33,903 nucleotides of DNA from Actinomycetes bacterium. GTDB taxonomy: Bacteria; Actinomycetota; Acidimicrobiia; Acidimicrobiales; Acidimicrobiaceae. Below, in pieces: positions 8,196 to 15,756 of the stretch; the first letter of the stretch is position 1; the number at the start of each line of letters is the position of its first letter. A program made the position numbers and the translations under genes. Where the stretch lies: contig JAJYNL010000073.1 in the NCBI GenBank assembly GCA_021786375.1, positions 1 to 33,903 of the forward strand, read 5' to 3'. Under the pieces are notes generated by a model. The model saw nothing but the letters and a program-made list of their open reading frames with translations, ran no database searches and was not told the DNA's origin.

Positions 8196-8975
8196 ATGCA
8201 GAATCCAGGCACACTTGGGGCGATTCTCTTCGATGTCGACGGGACGCTCGCCGAGACCGAGGAGGCGCACAGGCGCGCCTTCAACCAGGCGTTCCACGAT
8301 TTTGATCTGCCATGGTCTTGGAGCCGGGAGCTTTATGGCCGGTTGCTGGCGGTAACGGGGGGCAAGGAGAGGCTTTCCCACTACGTGAGCCAATACGGCG
8401 CATCGCCCGCGCTCGATGCGGCGGCCATCGCCGACCTTCACAGGCACAAGACGCGCCTTTACGAGCGAGAGGTCTTCGAGGGGGGCCTGGGCCTGCGCGA
8501 CGGCGTGGAGCGCCTCATTCGCTCCGCCGCGCAGGCGGGAATCAGGGTGGGAGTGGCGACCACCACCACCAAGGCCAATGTCGATGCGCTGCTCACCGCG
8601 ACTCTCGGCCCAGGATGGGACCGGCTGGTACAGGTGGTGGCGGCAGGGGACATGGTGAGGGCCAAGAAGCCCGAGCCCGACATCTACCTGCTCGCCTTGG
8701 AGAAGCTGGGTTGCGCGCCCGGGAAGGTCATCGCGATCGAGGACTCCAGGAATGGGCTCCTTTCGGCGCTGGGAGCAGGCATACCCGTGCTGGTGACGCC
8801 GAGCTCCTACACCGCCGGTGAGGACTTTTCCGAAGCGGTGGCTGTAGTCGACCGGCTGGGCGATCCGGGCGCGAAGTCGAGAGTCATTTCTGGCCCTCCG
8901 CTCGAGGCGGACTTCGTCGACCTGGGGTATCTTGGCAGGGTGAGGAAGGCCGGGGAAAGGGGAAGCGCGGCCTGA
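8196..8975 (+). CDS. HAD-superfamily phosphatase of the CbbY type
   Basis: A 259-residue HAD subfamily IA hydrolase. Motif I is FDVDGTLAETEEAHRRAF with nucleophile Asp13 and acid/base Asp15, motif II the TTTT stretch, motif III KKPEPDIYLLAL, motif IV IEDSRNG. The combination DGTLAETEE, LLAVTGGKER and VVAAGDMVRAKKPEPDIY closely matches CbbY, which removes the inhibitory xylulose-1,5-bisphosphate in RuBisCO-bearing bacteria. No RuBisCO or Calvin-cycle gene lies in the window, so the substrate here may differ. The C-terminus is about 30 residues longer than typical CbbY. The ATG at 8196 is preferred to the in-frame GTG at 8190 because of the -10 box spacing. Confidence 0.85.
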   Translation: MQNPGTLGAILFDVDGTLAETEEAHRRAFNQAFHDFDLPWSWSRELYGRLLAVTGGKERLSHYVSQYGASPALDAAAIADLHRHKTRLYEREVFEGGLGLRDGVERLIRSAAQAGIRVGVATTTTKANVDALLTATLGPGWDRLVQVVAAGDMVRAKKPEPDIYLLALEKLGCAPGKVIAIEDSRNGLLSALGAGIPVLVTPSSYTAGEDFSEAVAVVDRLGDPGAKSRVISGPPLEADFVDLGYLGRVRKAGERGSAA

Positions 8976-9010
8976 GCGCGTCCCTCTTTTGCGGAATACC
9001 TGGTGGTGGG

Positions 9011-9155
9011 CTAAATTCACTTGTAAACGCAACGACAAGGGCCGCGGAGGCGGTAACCTTGGTGTCCGGCGGCGTGCCGGGCTTGGGTCACCCGGGCAGC
9101 TGCGCCGAGGGTTCGGTCGGCATGAATGGAAGCCGACTTGATTCATAAGGAATGA
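9011..9155 (+). promoter_or_regulatory. Structured 5' leader of the Rpf-like gene, possible riboswitch
   Basis: The 180-bp gap before the gene at 9156 can fold into hairpins at 9020-9039 (CTTGT/ACAAG), 9066-9080 (CCGGC/GCCGG) and 9116-9137 (GTCGGC/GCCGAC, 10-nt loop). ATTCAT at 9141-9146 can pair with ATGAAT at 9152-9157, which encloses the AAGGA ribosome site in a 5-nt loop and covers the start codon. It can also pair with an identical ATGAAT in the loop of the preceding hairpin (9122-9127). The two pairings exclude each other. Actinobacterial rpf genes often carry c-di-AMP (ydaO) riboswitches, but I cannot match the ydaO core here. Confidence 0.4.
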
Positions 9156-10163
9156 ATGAGCCGTCTCCCCTTCGGCCGTTCGGGCCGATTTTCCAAGATT
9201 CTCCCCCTGATAATGACCGGTTCGATTGCCGGGCTGATTCTCGTCGCATCCCCGCGCGCGGGTGCATCTCAGAGCCGCTCCGAACTCCAGGCCGAGGCCC
9301 AGAGCCTCACCGCGCAGATCGCAACGCAGAGCAGGCAGATCCATCAGTACGCCGTCGCGGCGAACTCCGCCAGGGCCCAGCTCATCGACGCCGGAGTCCG
9401 CCTTCAGGCGGCCGAGCGCCGGCTCAGCCTGGATCGCGCCCAGCTTCAGGACTCCAAGAAGATGCTCGCGCAGATCGCTCTCGAGGAGTTCACTCAGGGG
9501 TCCAATGCCTCGGCGCTGGCCTGGACTCTGGCGTCCAACTCCACCGACCTGGTGGCCAGGATAGAGTACGAGCAGGTGATGGGGCTTGATGCCAACGCCG
9601 CCATCTATGCCTACCAGCGGGCGATGACCCAGGAAGCCCAGGCCGCGCGGGAAGCCCAGGCCGCGCAGGCCGCCGCCGCGCAGGCCCAAGGTCTCATAAC
9701 CGCCAGCCAGGCCTCACTCGCATCGATGGTCTCCCAGGAGCAGAGTTCGCTCTCGTCGGTGAACGGCCAGATAGCGACGCTGGTACAACAGGAGCTGGCA
9801 CTGCAGCTCGCTCGCAGCCGCCCGGTGACCTCCTCGCAGGGCGCTCCGTCGCCCGCGGGGATACGCAAGGTCGCCAATGGCCTTGCCGGAGTGGGCAACT
9901 GGGGCGGCATTCCGGCGCCACCGAGCCCGGCCGCCTTCGCAGCCCTGCGCCAATGCGAGTCGAGTGGTAACTATGCCACCAACACGGGCAACGGTTATTA
10001 TGGCGCCTATCAGTTTGCTCTTTCCACCTGGCTCGGCCTGGGATTCACCGGTCTCCCCTCCAGCGCTCCGCCCGCCACTCAGGATCTTGCCGCCAGGATC
10101 GAGCAGCAACGTGCCGGCTGGTACGCCTGGCCCGAGTGCTCCATGGTGCTGGGCCTGGTTTAG
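9156..10163 (+). CDS. Secreted coiled-coil protein with C-terminal Rpf/transglycosylase-like domain
   Basis: The 335-residue protein has a basic N-terminus and hydrophobic segment (residues 14-38, ending near SPRAGA) typical of a signal peptide. Residues 40-220 form a long Ala/Gln-rich coiled coil. The C-terminus (about 257-330) is a resuscitation-promoting-factor/lysozyme-like domain: FAALRQCESSGNYATN with probable catalytic Glu268, GYYGAYQFALSTW, and a second cysteine in PEC (328) that can bond to Cys267. It should cleave or remodel peptidoglycan outside the membrane; the coiled coil may anchor it or regulate it, as in septal hydrolase/FtsX-partner proteins. AAGGA lies 4 nt before the ATG. 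The structured leader suggests post-transcriptional control. Confidence 0.85.
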   Translation: MSRLPFGRSGRFSKILPLIMTGSIAGLILVASPRAGASQSRSELQAEAQSLTAQIATQSRQIHQYAVAANSARAQLIDAGVRLQAAERRLSLDRAQLQDSKKMLAQIALEEFTQGSNASALAWTLASNSTDLVARIEYEQVMGLDANAAIYAYQRAMTQEAQAAREAQAAQAAAAQAQGLITASQASLASMVSQEQSSLSSVNGQIATLVQQELALQLARSRPVTSSQGAPSPAGIRKVANGLAGVGNWGGIPAPPSPAAFAALRQCESSGNYATNTGNGYYGAYQFALSTWLGLGFTGLPSSAPPATQDLAARIEQQRAGWYAWPECSMVLGLV

Positions 10164-10233
10164 CCGTCGAGGCGAACTCCGCCTCCTTTCGTTGGGATTC
10201 CAACTCCAGATATCCACGCCCATGCGTCCCGGC

Positions 10234-10247
10234 GGCGCAATTGCGCC
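10234..10247. promoter_or_regulatory. 14-bp palindrome upstream of the aquaporin gene
   Basis: GGCGCAATTGCGCC is perfectly self-complementary and lies 72 bp before the channel gene start. The following bases (CATAATTGC) repeat part of it and contain a CATAAT -10-like hexamer. It is a candidate operator; no regulator gene is adjacent. Confidence 0.35.
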
Positions 10248-10319
10248 ATAATTGCTGATGCGCACCCGCGCCCAAGGCAGGGTAGTGAGGCGCGTGGAGC
10301 AGGGTACGGAGGATTCCCC

Positions 10320-11228
10320 ATGGTCATGAAGATTGAAGGCGCGGTGCCGCCTCCTCTGAGGGGCGAAGGAGGGAGGGATCCCTTCGAGAGGACCTGGACG
10401 GTATGGGAGCGCGAATTTTGGAACCTCCACTACGAACCACGACGCCTGTTCTCGGAGTTTTTTGGAACATTCCTTCTGGTGGTGGTGGGCGCCGGCGGGG
10501 GTGTGATTGACGCGGTATCCCATGGCGCGATCGGCCGCGCGGCGGCGGTCTCGGCCCCGGGCCTGCTGGTTATGGCGGTGATTCTCTTCATGGGTGCGGT
10601 CTCGGGCGCGCATCTCAATCCGGTGGTTAGCATCGCTTTCGCACTCCGGCGCGAGTTTCCGTGGCGGCGCGTTCCCGGGTATCTGGTCGCCCAAGTGGCG
10701 GGAGGGGCTGCCGCCTGCCTGCTCCTTTATGGCCTCTTCGGGAGAGCCGGCCAGCTCGGCATGACTGTGCCGGGGGCCGGAATCAGTGACGTGCAGGCCG
10801 CGGCAATTGAGGCTCTCCTTACACTTGGCCTGGTCAGCACCATCCTTGGCACTTCGTCCGGGGCACAAAATGTCGGGCCACTCTCGGCGTTGGCGGTCGG
10901 TGGTTTCATCATCCTGGCGGGGCTGTTCTCCTCCCCGATAAGCGGAGCCTCGATGAATCCGGTGCGCAGCCTAAGCCCGGACCTGATTCTCGGAAGCTAC
11001 TCCCACATCTGGGTGTACCTGGTGGGCCCGCTGGTGGGGGCCCTGTTGGCGGTGTTGGCCGCGATCGTACTGCGCGGCGCGGGCGGCGACCCCAAGGCGG
11101 CGCGAGCCGCCCAAGGAGCGATCGGGTCGATCTTCATACCCGTTTCCAGGCGGCGCGATTCCGAGATCAGAGACAACGAGAGCCTCGGTGGCGGGACCTG
11201 GCCGGACTCGGGCGGCCAGCCGGGCTGA
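10320..11228 (+). CDS. Aquaporin/glycerol-facilitator (MIP) family channel with two NPV boxes
   Basis: The 302-residue protein has six hydrophobic spans and the two half-helix signatures of MIP channels: SGAHLNPVVSIAF in the first half and SGASMNPVRSLSP in the second, the latter keeping the selectivity arginine. Both canonical NPA boxes read NPV. The N-terminus opens with FSEFFGTFLLVVVGAGGG, standard for the family, after an unusual soluble extension of about 40 residues. A soluble C-terminal tail of about 45 residues follows helix six. It should conduct water or small neutral solutes; the altered boxes make the solute uncertain. GGAGG at 7 nt spacing fixes the ATG at 10320. It converges with the carboxyltransferase gene across a 9-bp gap. 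Confidence 0.88.
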   Translation: MVMKIEGAVPPPLRGEGGRDPFERTWTVWEREFWNLHYEPRRLFSEFFGTFLLVVVGAGGGVIDAVSHGAIGRAAAVSAPGLLVMAVILFMGAVSGAHLNPVVSIAFALRREFPWRRVPGYLVAQVAGGAAACLLLYGLFGRAGQLGMTVPGAGISDVQAAAIEALLTLGLVSTILGTSSGAQNVGPLSALAVGGFIILAGLFSSPISGASMNPVRSLSPDLILGSYSHIWVYLVGPLVGALLAVLAAIVLRGAGGDPKAARAAQGAIGSIFIPVSRRRDSEIRDNESLGGGTWPDSGGQPG

Positions 11229-11237
11229 GCCCCGGCT

Positions 11238-12770
11238 TTAGATAATGGTGCCGTGGCGGCGCGTCGGCCTGGGTACCTCCTTGTCCTTATACAGGTCGAG
11301 GTAGTGTGCCAGCTGCCTGCGCAGGTCTGAGGGGAGAACCAGTTCGTCCACCACCATCTCTCCAGCGAGCCTGTAGATGTCGTAGCTCTCGCGGTATTCG
11401 TTGCGTAGACGCCCGGTCACGGCCTTGCGCTCCTCGGGATCCTCTATGGCGGTCAAGCGGTTGAGGTAGACGGCGTTGATAGCGGCCTCCGGCCCCATGA
11501 CCGCGATCTCGGCGGAAGGGAGAGCCAGCGTGACATCAGGGTCGTAGGCGGGCCCGGACATCGCATAGATCCCGGCGCCGTAGGACTTCCGTACGATGAC
11601 GCAGATGCGGGGCACCGTCGCCGAGGAGGTGGCGAAGATGAACTTGCGCCCCCTGCGCAGTATCCCGGCCCTTTCCACTGCCGTGCCGACCATGAAGCCG
11701 GGGGTGTCCACCAGGTAGACCAGGGGAATATTGTAGGCGTCGCAGAGCCAGACGAATTCCGCCCCCTTGTCGGAGGAGTCCGGGAAGAGCGTCCCGCCCT
11801 TCTGGCTGGGGTCGTTGGCGACGATGCCCACAGCCATCCCCTCGATGCGGGCGAAGCCCACCACCAGCTCTTTGGCGAAGTGCGCTTTCACCTCCAGGAA
11901 GCTCCCTTCGTCGACCACCGCGTCGACCAGTTTCTTAATCGGGTAGGGCCGGTTGGGATCCGGGGGGATGATGTCGTCGATGGCCGCGGGGTCGGTGGCC
12001 GGAGGGCGGGCCTCGCGTAGCGGCGTCTTCTCCTCACAAGATGCCGGGAGGAACTCGAAGATGCGCCTTACGATTTGAGCCGCCTCCTCCTCGCTCCCCG
12101 CAAGGAAGTCGACCGAGCCGCTGACCTCGGCGTGCATCTTGGCTCCACCGAGCTCGGCAGGCGTCGTCTTCTGGCCGATGGCCATTTCAACCATCCTGGG
12201 CGAGGCGATCGCCATCGCCGCGTCGTCCATGGCCACAAGGAGGTCGCAGAAGACCGGCGTGTAGGCCGTCCCGGCGAAGCAGGTGCCATAAAGCACGCCG
12301 ACCTGGGGAACGAAGCCGGACATGATTGAGTGGTAGTAGAAGAGTTGTCCGCCACCCTTCTTATCGACGTGGTGGCCGGCGGTCTCGTCGATGCGCGCTC
12401 CCGACGAGTCAACCAGGTAGAGAATGGGACGCTTGGCCCTTATCGCCGCCTCCTGGGCGCGGATCAGCTTCTCGCCGTGATAGCGGCCGATCGAGCCGGC
12501 TTTGACGCTGTAATCGCTGGCGGTGAAGAAGAGGGACTGGCCGTCGATGTGGGCGCTGCCGGTCACCACGCCGTCCGCGGCCAGCTCGGCCTCGAAATTC
12601 CGGGCCATGGTCCCGACTTCGGCGTCCGTTACGCCGCCGTCGAAGAAGAGGCGGAGCCGGTCCCGTACGAACAGGCGCCCAGATTCGGCGAGCTTCTCAT
12701 GCCCGCGCGGCGGCCCGCCGCGATGGACCCTCTCGATCTCGTTGTTCAGCCGCTCTTCGCGAGCACCCAT
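11238..12770 (-). CDS. Acyl-CoA carboxylase carboxyltransferase (beta) subunit
   Basis: A 510-residue biotin-dependent carboxyltransferase. The N-half contains SGARIDETAGH, GQLFYYHSIMSGFVPQVGV and IASPRMVEMAIGQKT; the C-half contains GIVANDPSQKGGTLFPDSSDKGAEFVWL, VDTPGFMVGTAVERAGILRRG and RKSYGAGIYAMSG, the crotonase-fold motifs that bind biotin and acyl-CoA. It should transfer CO2 from carboxybiotin to a short or branched acyl-CoA (propionyl/methylcrotonyl-type). No biotin carboxylase or carrier gene is in the window, so it must use an alpha subunit encoded elsewhere. The ATG at 12770 follows GAGGAGGGG; the frame continues open far upstream but that part overlaps the ligase gene in another frame. 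Last gene of a three-gene operon, 38 bp after the ligase. Confidence 0.9.
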   Translation of the reverse strand: MGAREERLNNEIERVHRGGPPRGHEKLAESGRLFVRDRLRLFFDGGVTDAEVGTMARNFEAELAADGVVTGSAHIDGQSLFFTASDYSVKAGSIGRYHGEKLIRAQEAAIRAKRPILYLVDSSGARIDETAGHHVDKKGGGQLFYYHSIMSGFVPQVGVLYGTCFAGTAYTPVFCDLLVAMDDAAMAIASPRMVEMAIGQKTTPAELGGAKMHAEVSGSVDFLAGSEEEAAQIVRRIFEFLPASCEEKTPLREARPPATDPAAIDDIIPPDPNRPYPIKKLVDAVVDEGSFLEVKAHFAKELVVGFARIEGMAVGIVANDPSQKGGTLFPDSSDKGAEFVWLCDAYNIPLVYLVDTPGFMVGTAVERAGILRRGRKFIFATSSATVPRICVIVRKSYGAGIYAMSGPAYDPDVTLALPSAEIAVMGPEAAINAVYLNRLTAIEDPEERKAVTGRLRNEYRESYDIYRLAGEMVVDELVLPSDLRRQLAHYLDLYKDKEVPRPTRRHGTII

Positions 12771-12808
12771 CGCCCCTCCTCGTTGCTGTGCAATTTTCCC
12801 CCTCCGGC

Positions 12809-14365
12809 TCACTGGGATGCGTTCTCGCGCAGGACGCGCTTGAGAATCTTGCCGGTGGGATTCTTGGGAAGCTCGGCCATCACCACCACACGCTTGGGCG
12901 CCTTGTAACCGGCCATGCGCTCCTTGGCGAAAGCCACCACGTCCTCCGGGCTCAGTTCGACTCCCGCTTTGGGGACGACGAAAGCGGTCACCGCCTCCAC
13001 CCAGTAGGGATCGGGCGTTCCCACCACGGCGACCTCGGCCACCCCTGGATGGCGTGAGATGACGTCCTCGACCTCTTGGGAGGATACGTTCTCCCCGCCT
13101 GTCTTGATTATGTCCTTCTTCCGGTCGACGAAATAGATCGCCCCGGTCTCGGGGTCGCGGTAGCCCATGTCCCCGGTGTGGTGCCATCCGCCCGCGAAGA
13201 GCTGCTGGTTGGCGGCCTCGTCTTCCAGGTAGCCGGGCGTCACCGCCGGGCCGCGCAAGACCAGCTCGCCGATCCCGCCGTCGGGCAGATCCCGCATCTC
13301 CTCGTCGACGATGCGCACCTCCAGGATGGCGTGCGCAGAGCCAATGGGGTCTGGGGCTCCGAGAAGAGAGGTCAGCTCGCCGCGCAAGGTGGAGGCCCCC
13401 AGAGCGGTTGTCTCGGTCTGGCCCCAGTAGTTGATCCAGTCGGCCCCCGGCATCGCCGCCATCCAGGCGCGGAAGGTTTCCTCGGGCATGTACTGGAAGA
13501 CCAGGCATGTCGCGACGGTTGAAAGGTCGGCGGCGGGGCGGTCCGGGTGCCCGAGCATGCCGATCCACACGGTGGCGGGAAACGAGATGTAAGTGACCCG
13601 TTCAGTGGTGATCGATCGCAGCGCATCGCCGGGATCCAGGCGTGGGAGGAGCACCATTGTCGCTCCACTGGCGATGCCGGCGAATAGGAGATAGAGCCCG
13701 CCGACGTGGAAGAGTGGCAGGCCGAGCAGCATCACCTCGTCCTTGTTGACGCCCAGGTCGAGCATCCCGGAGATGAGTGCGGCGTAGAAGTTGAGGTGGG
13801 TGTTCACCACCGCCTTGGGGAAAGCGGTGGTCCCCGAGGTCATGAGGATCACCGCCGCCGCGTTGCCCTCGACCGGTGTCTCCACTGGGACCTGGGAGGC
13901 GGCTGCGACCATGTCGGCGAAGGGGGCGAAACCTTCCACGCTTGCATCGAGACACGCTTTACCCGCCAGCCCAATGATGGCATCGGCGCGGGTCTCCAGT
14001 GCGGGAATCAGGGCGCTGTGCGCCAGAAGCACGCTGGCTCGCGACTTGGTGATTGCATAAGTGACCTCGGCACCCTTGAGGAGCGCATTGATCGGCACCA
14101 GGGGAGATCCGATTCGCCCGGCGGCAAAGAAAGCCGCCAAATAGAGCGGTGAGTTGGGTGCGTAGATCGCCACTCCACTGCCCGGGGTGGCACCCAGGGC
14201 GACCATCGCATTCGCCACTTTATCCACCAGCTCGTCCAGTTCGGCGTAGGTATAGCTTCGCTCGCCGAAGACGAGCGCCTTCTTGCCGGGCTGACGCCGG
14301 GCCACGCGCCTGAGCGCGTCACCCACGTTCCAGCGATGGATCATGTTGTATCCGGTGTCTTCCAT
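12809..14365 (-). CDS. Acyl-CoA ligase (AMP-forming)
   Basis: A 518-residue ANL-superfamily ligase. It shows the phosphate loop MTSGTTAFPKAVVNTH (about 175-190), core motif YWGQTETT, GELVLRGPA, GGWHHTGDMGYRDPETG, KKDIIKTGGENVSS and the C-terminal catalytic lysine in NPTGKILKRVL. The phosphate loop departs from the usual TGxPKG (AFPKAV), and the A5 motif is WGQTE rather than GYGMTE, so it is distinct from the ligase at 6590. Substrate: a carboxylic acid destined for the adjacent dehydrogenase and carboxyltransferase, perhaps branched. A purine-rich GGGAGGGGGAG directly precedes the ATG. It sits 24 bp downstream of the acyl-CoA dehydrogenase. Confidence 0.9.
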   Translation of the reverse strand: MEDTGYNMIHRWNVGDALRRVARRQPGKKALVFGERSYTYAELDELVDKVANAMVALGATPGSGVAIYAPNSPLYLAAFFAAGRIGSPLVPINALLKGAEVTYAITKSRASVLLAHSALIPALETRADAIIGLAGKACLDASVEGFAPFADMVAAASQVPVETPVEGNAAAVILMTSGTTAFPKAVVNTHLNFYAALISGMLDLGVNKDEVMLLGLPLFHVGGLYLLFAGIASGATMVLLPRLDPGDALRSITTERVTYISFPATVWIGMLGHPDRPAADLSTVATCLVFQYMPEETFRAWMAAMPGADWINYWGQTETTALGASTLRGELTSLLGAPDPIGSAHAILEVRIVDEEMRDLPDGGIGELVLRGPAVTPGYLEDEAANQQLFAGGWHHTGDMGYRDPETGAIYFVDRKKDIIKTGGENVSSQEVEDVISRHPGVAEVAVVGTPDPYWVEAVTAFVVPKAGVELSPEDVVAFAKERMAGYKAPKRVVVMAELPKNPTGKILKRVLRENASQ

Positions 14366-14389
14366 CTCCCCCTCCCAGGTGGCCAGGCG

Positions 14390-15604
14390 TCAGTACGAGC
14401 GCGGCAGGCCCAGGTCGTGCTCGGCTATGTAGTTGAGGATCATCTCGTTGTTGATCGGGGCGGTCTTGGCCAGCCGGGCCGGCGCCAGCATCTGGATCAG
14501 CATGTAATCGGCGACGAATCCGTTCCCACCATGGGTCTGGATGGCGCGGTCGGCGGCTTCGAAGGCGTTCTCGGAAGATAGGAGCTTGGCCATGTTGGCG
14601 TAGGTGCCTACCACCGAGGATGGCGCGTGGCGGTCGTAGGCCTCCGCCGCGCTGTACATGAGCGCGCGAGCCGCCTCCTGATTGGCGCGAATGCGGGCAA
14701 GCGGGTGCGCCACCGCCTGGTAGGAGCCGATGGGGCGTTCGCCGAAGACACGGCGCTGGTTGGCGTATTGCACGGATCGGGTGAGGAAGTAGTCGGTAAG
14801 GCCGATCGAGAGTGAAGAGCCGATGATCCGCTCCGGGTTGAGCGCCTCGAAGAGGATCGCGGCCCCCTGGTCAACTTCGCCGACGAGGTTCTCCTCGGCC
14901 ACCTCCGCATCGTCGAAGTGCAAGTGGAACTGGGAGAAGCCTTCGATGCCCACCGTGGCCATCTCCGTGCGCGACATTCCCGGGGTGTCCGTGGGGACCA
15001 GGAAGAGGGATAGGCCGAAGGCCCGGGGTAGTCCGGCGCGTGCGACTTCCTCGCGCCCGGTGGTACGCGCCACCACCAGAACCATGTCGGCGCGGTCAAC
15101 GGCGGTGATCCAGGCCTTCTCGCCGGTGAGACGGTAGGCTCCCCCGTCGTGACGTGCACGCAGGGCGATGTTGAAGGAGTTGGTCCCGGCATCGGGCTCG
15201 GTGATGGCGAAGGCCAGCTTCAGGCGGCCCTCGGCGATTGATGGCAGGAGCCTGAGCCGCTGCTCCTCGTTGCCGCCTCGAAGAATTGCCAGGCCATCCA
15301 TGACGGTGAGCATGGCCAAGGTGTTGCCAAGACCGTATGCGGAGAACCGCTCCATTGCCACTGCCACTGCCAGTAGGCCGGCGCCGGATCCCCCGTACTG
15401 CTCCGGAATCATCGCTCCCACGACACCGAGCGAGGCCATCGCCTCCATCAGCTCTTCCGGATAGCGTCGCTGATCCAGGATGGCATGCAGTAGCTCGGTG
15501 CGGCGCTCGCCCAGCCATTCCAGGTAGGTGTCGGCGGCCTCCGCCATCGCGCGGTGGACATCGGTGAAGAAGGGCGAACTTAGAGTTGCCGACGAGCCGG
15601 CCAT
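14390..15604 (-). CDS. Acyl-CoA dehydrogenase
   Basis: A 404-residue flavin dehydrogenase with AFAITEPDAGTNSFNI, LTGEKAWITAVDRADMVL, RRVFGERPIGSYQAVAH and IQTHGGNGFVADY. The catalytic base is probably the glutamate of LNPERIIGSS, the long-chain/isovaleryl position. The C-terminal region where medium-chain enzymes carry their glutamate reads APINNEMILNYIAE and is not canonical. The ATG at 15604 is chosen because AGGAG lies 4 nt upstream; in-frame starts at 15619 and 15667 lack a ribosome site. First gene of the operon with the ligase and carboxyltransferase; together they could activate, desaturate and carboxylate an acyl-CoA, as in leucine or branched-acid breakdown. The substrate is inferred only. 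Confidence 0.9.
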   Translation of the reverse strand: MAGSSATLSSPFFTDVHRAMAEAADTYLEWLGERRTELLHAILDQRRYPEELMEAMASLGVVGAMIPEQYGGSGAGLLAVAVAMERFSAYGLGNTLAMLTVMDGLAILRGGNEEQRLRLLPSIAEGRLKLAFAITEPDAGTNSFNIALRARHDGGAYRLTGEKAWITAVDRADMVLVVARTTGREEVARAGLPRAFGLSLFLVPTDTPGMSRTEMATVGIEGFSQFHLHFDDAEVAEENLVGEVDQGAAILFEALNPERIIGSSLSIGLTDYFLTRSVQYANQRRVFGERPIGSYQAVAHPLARIRANQEAARALMYSAAEAYDRHAPSSVVGTYANMAKLLSSENAFEAADRAIQTHGGNGFVADYMLIQMLAPARLAKTAPINNEMILNYIAEHDLGLPRSY

Positions 15605-15634
15605 GGGACTCCTAGTCATCCGTTGACGGGAACA

Positions 15635-15678
15635 CCCGCCCGGGCGGGGCGAGGCCGGACCCGGCATCGGCCGGGTCC
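15635..15678 (-). promoter_or_regulatory. Palindrome and hairpin in the leader of the acyl-CoA operon
   Basis: CCCGCCCGGGCGGG (15635-15648) is a perfect 14-bp palindrome, and GGACCCGGC/GCCGGGTCC (15657-15678, loop of 4) forms a 9-bp hairpin. Both lie between the end of the ArdC-like gene (15757) and the operon start at 15604. A TAGTGT hexamer at 15691-15686 could be a -10 box, placing both structures in the leader. The hairpin could instead end the ArdC-like transcript, but no U-run follows it. Confidence 0.35.
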
Positions 15679-15756
15679 CGTGCAGACACTATCGCAGCCA
15701 GCGGGGGCGATTCAGCCCATTGAGACGACCCCGGGGTCACCGGTGTCCCCGGTGTA

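Noticed and set aside
9011-9155. Assignment of the leader as a c-di-AMP (ydaO) riboswitch
   Set aside because: The conserved GGGGAACCCA-like and GGGGUGAAUC-like segments could not be found by eye; kept only as an unclassified structured leader.
8118-9689. Long minus-strand open frame (523 codons) across the CbbY gene and the Rpf-like gene
   Set aside because: It is antisense to two genes with clear domain motifs, its translation is low-complexity Gly/Arg/His-rich with no family resemblance, and it is explained by high G+C at third positions.
9714-10868. Minus-strand open frame of 384 codons between the Rpf-like and aquaporin genes
   Set aside because: Antisense to both genes and to the intergenic palindrome; composition typical of a shadow frame.
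12771-13568. N-terminal extension of the carboxyltransferase frame by about 265 codons
   Set aside because: It overlaps the ligase gene in another frame, reads as Arg/Gly-rich shadow sequence, and a strong ribosome site marks the start at 12770.
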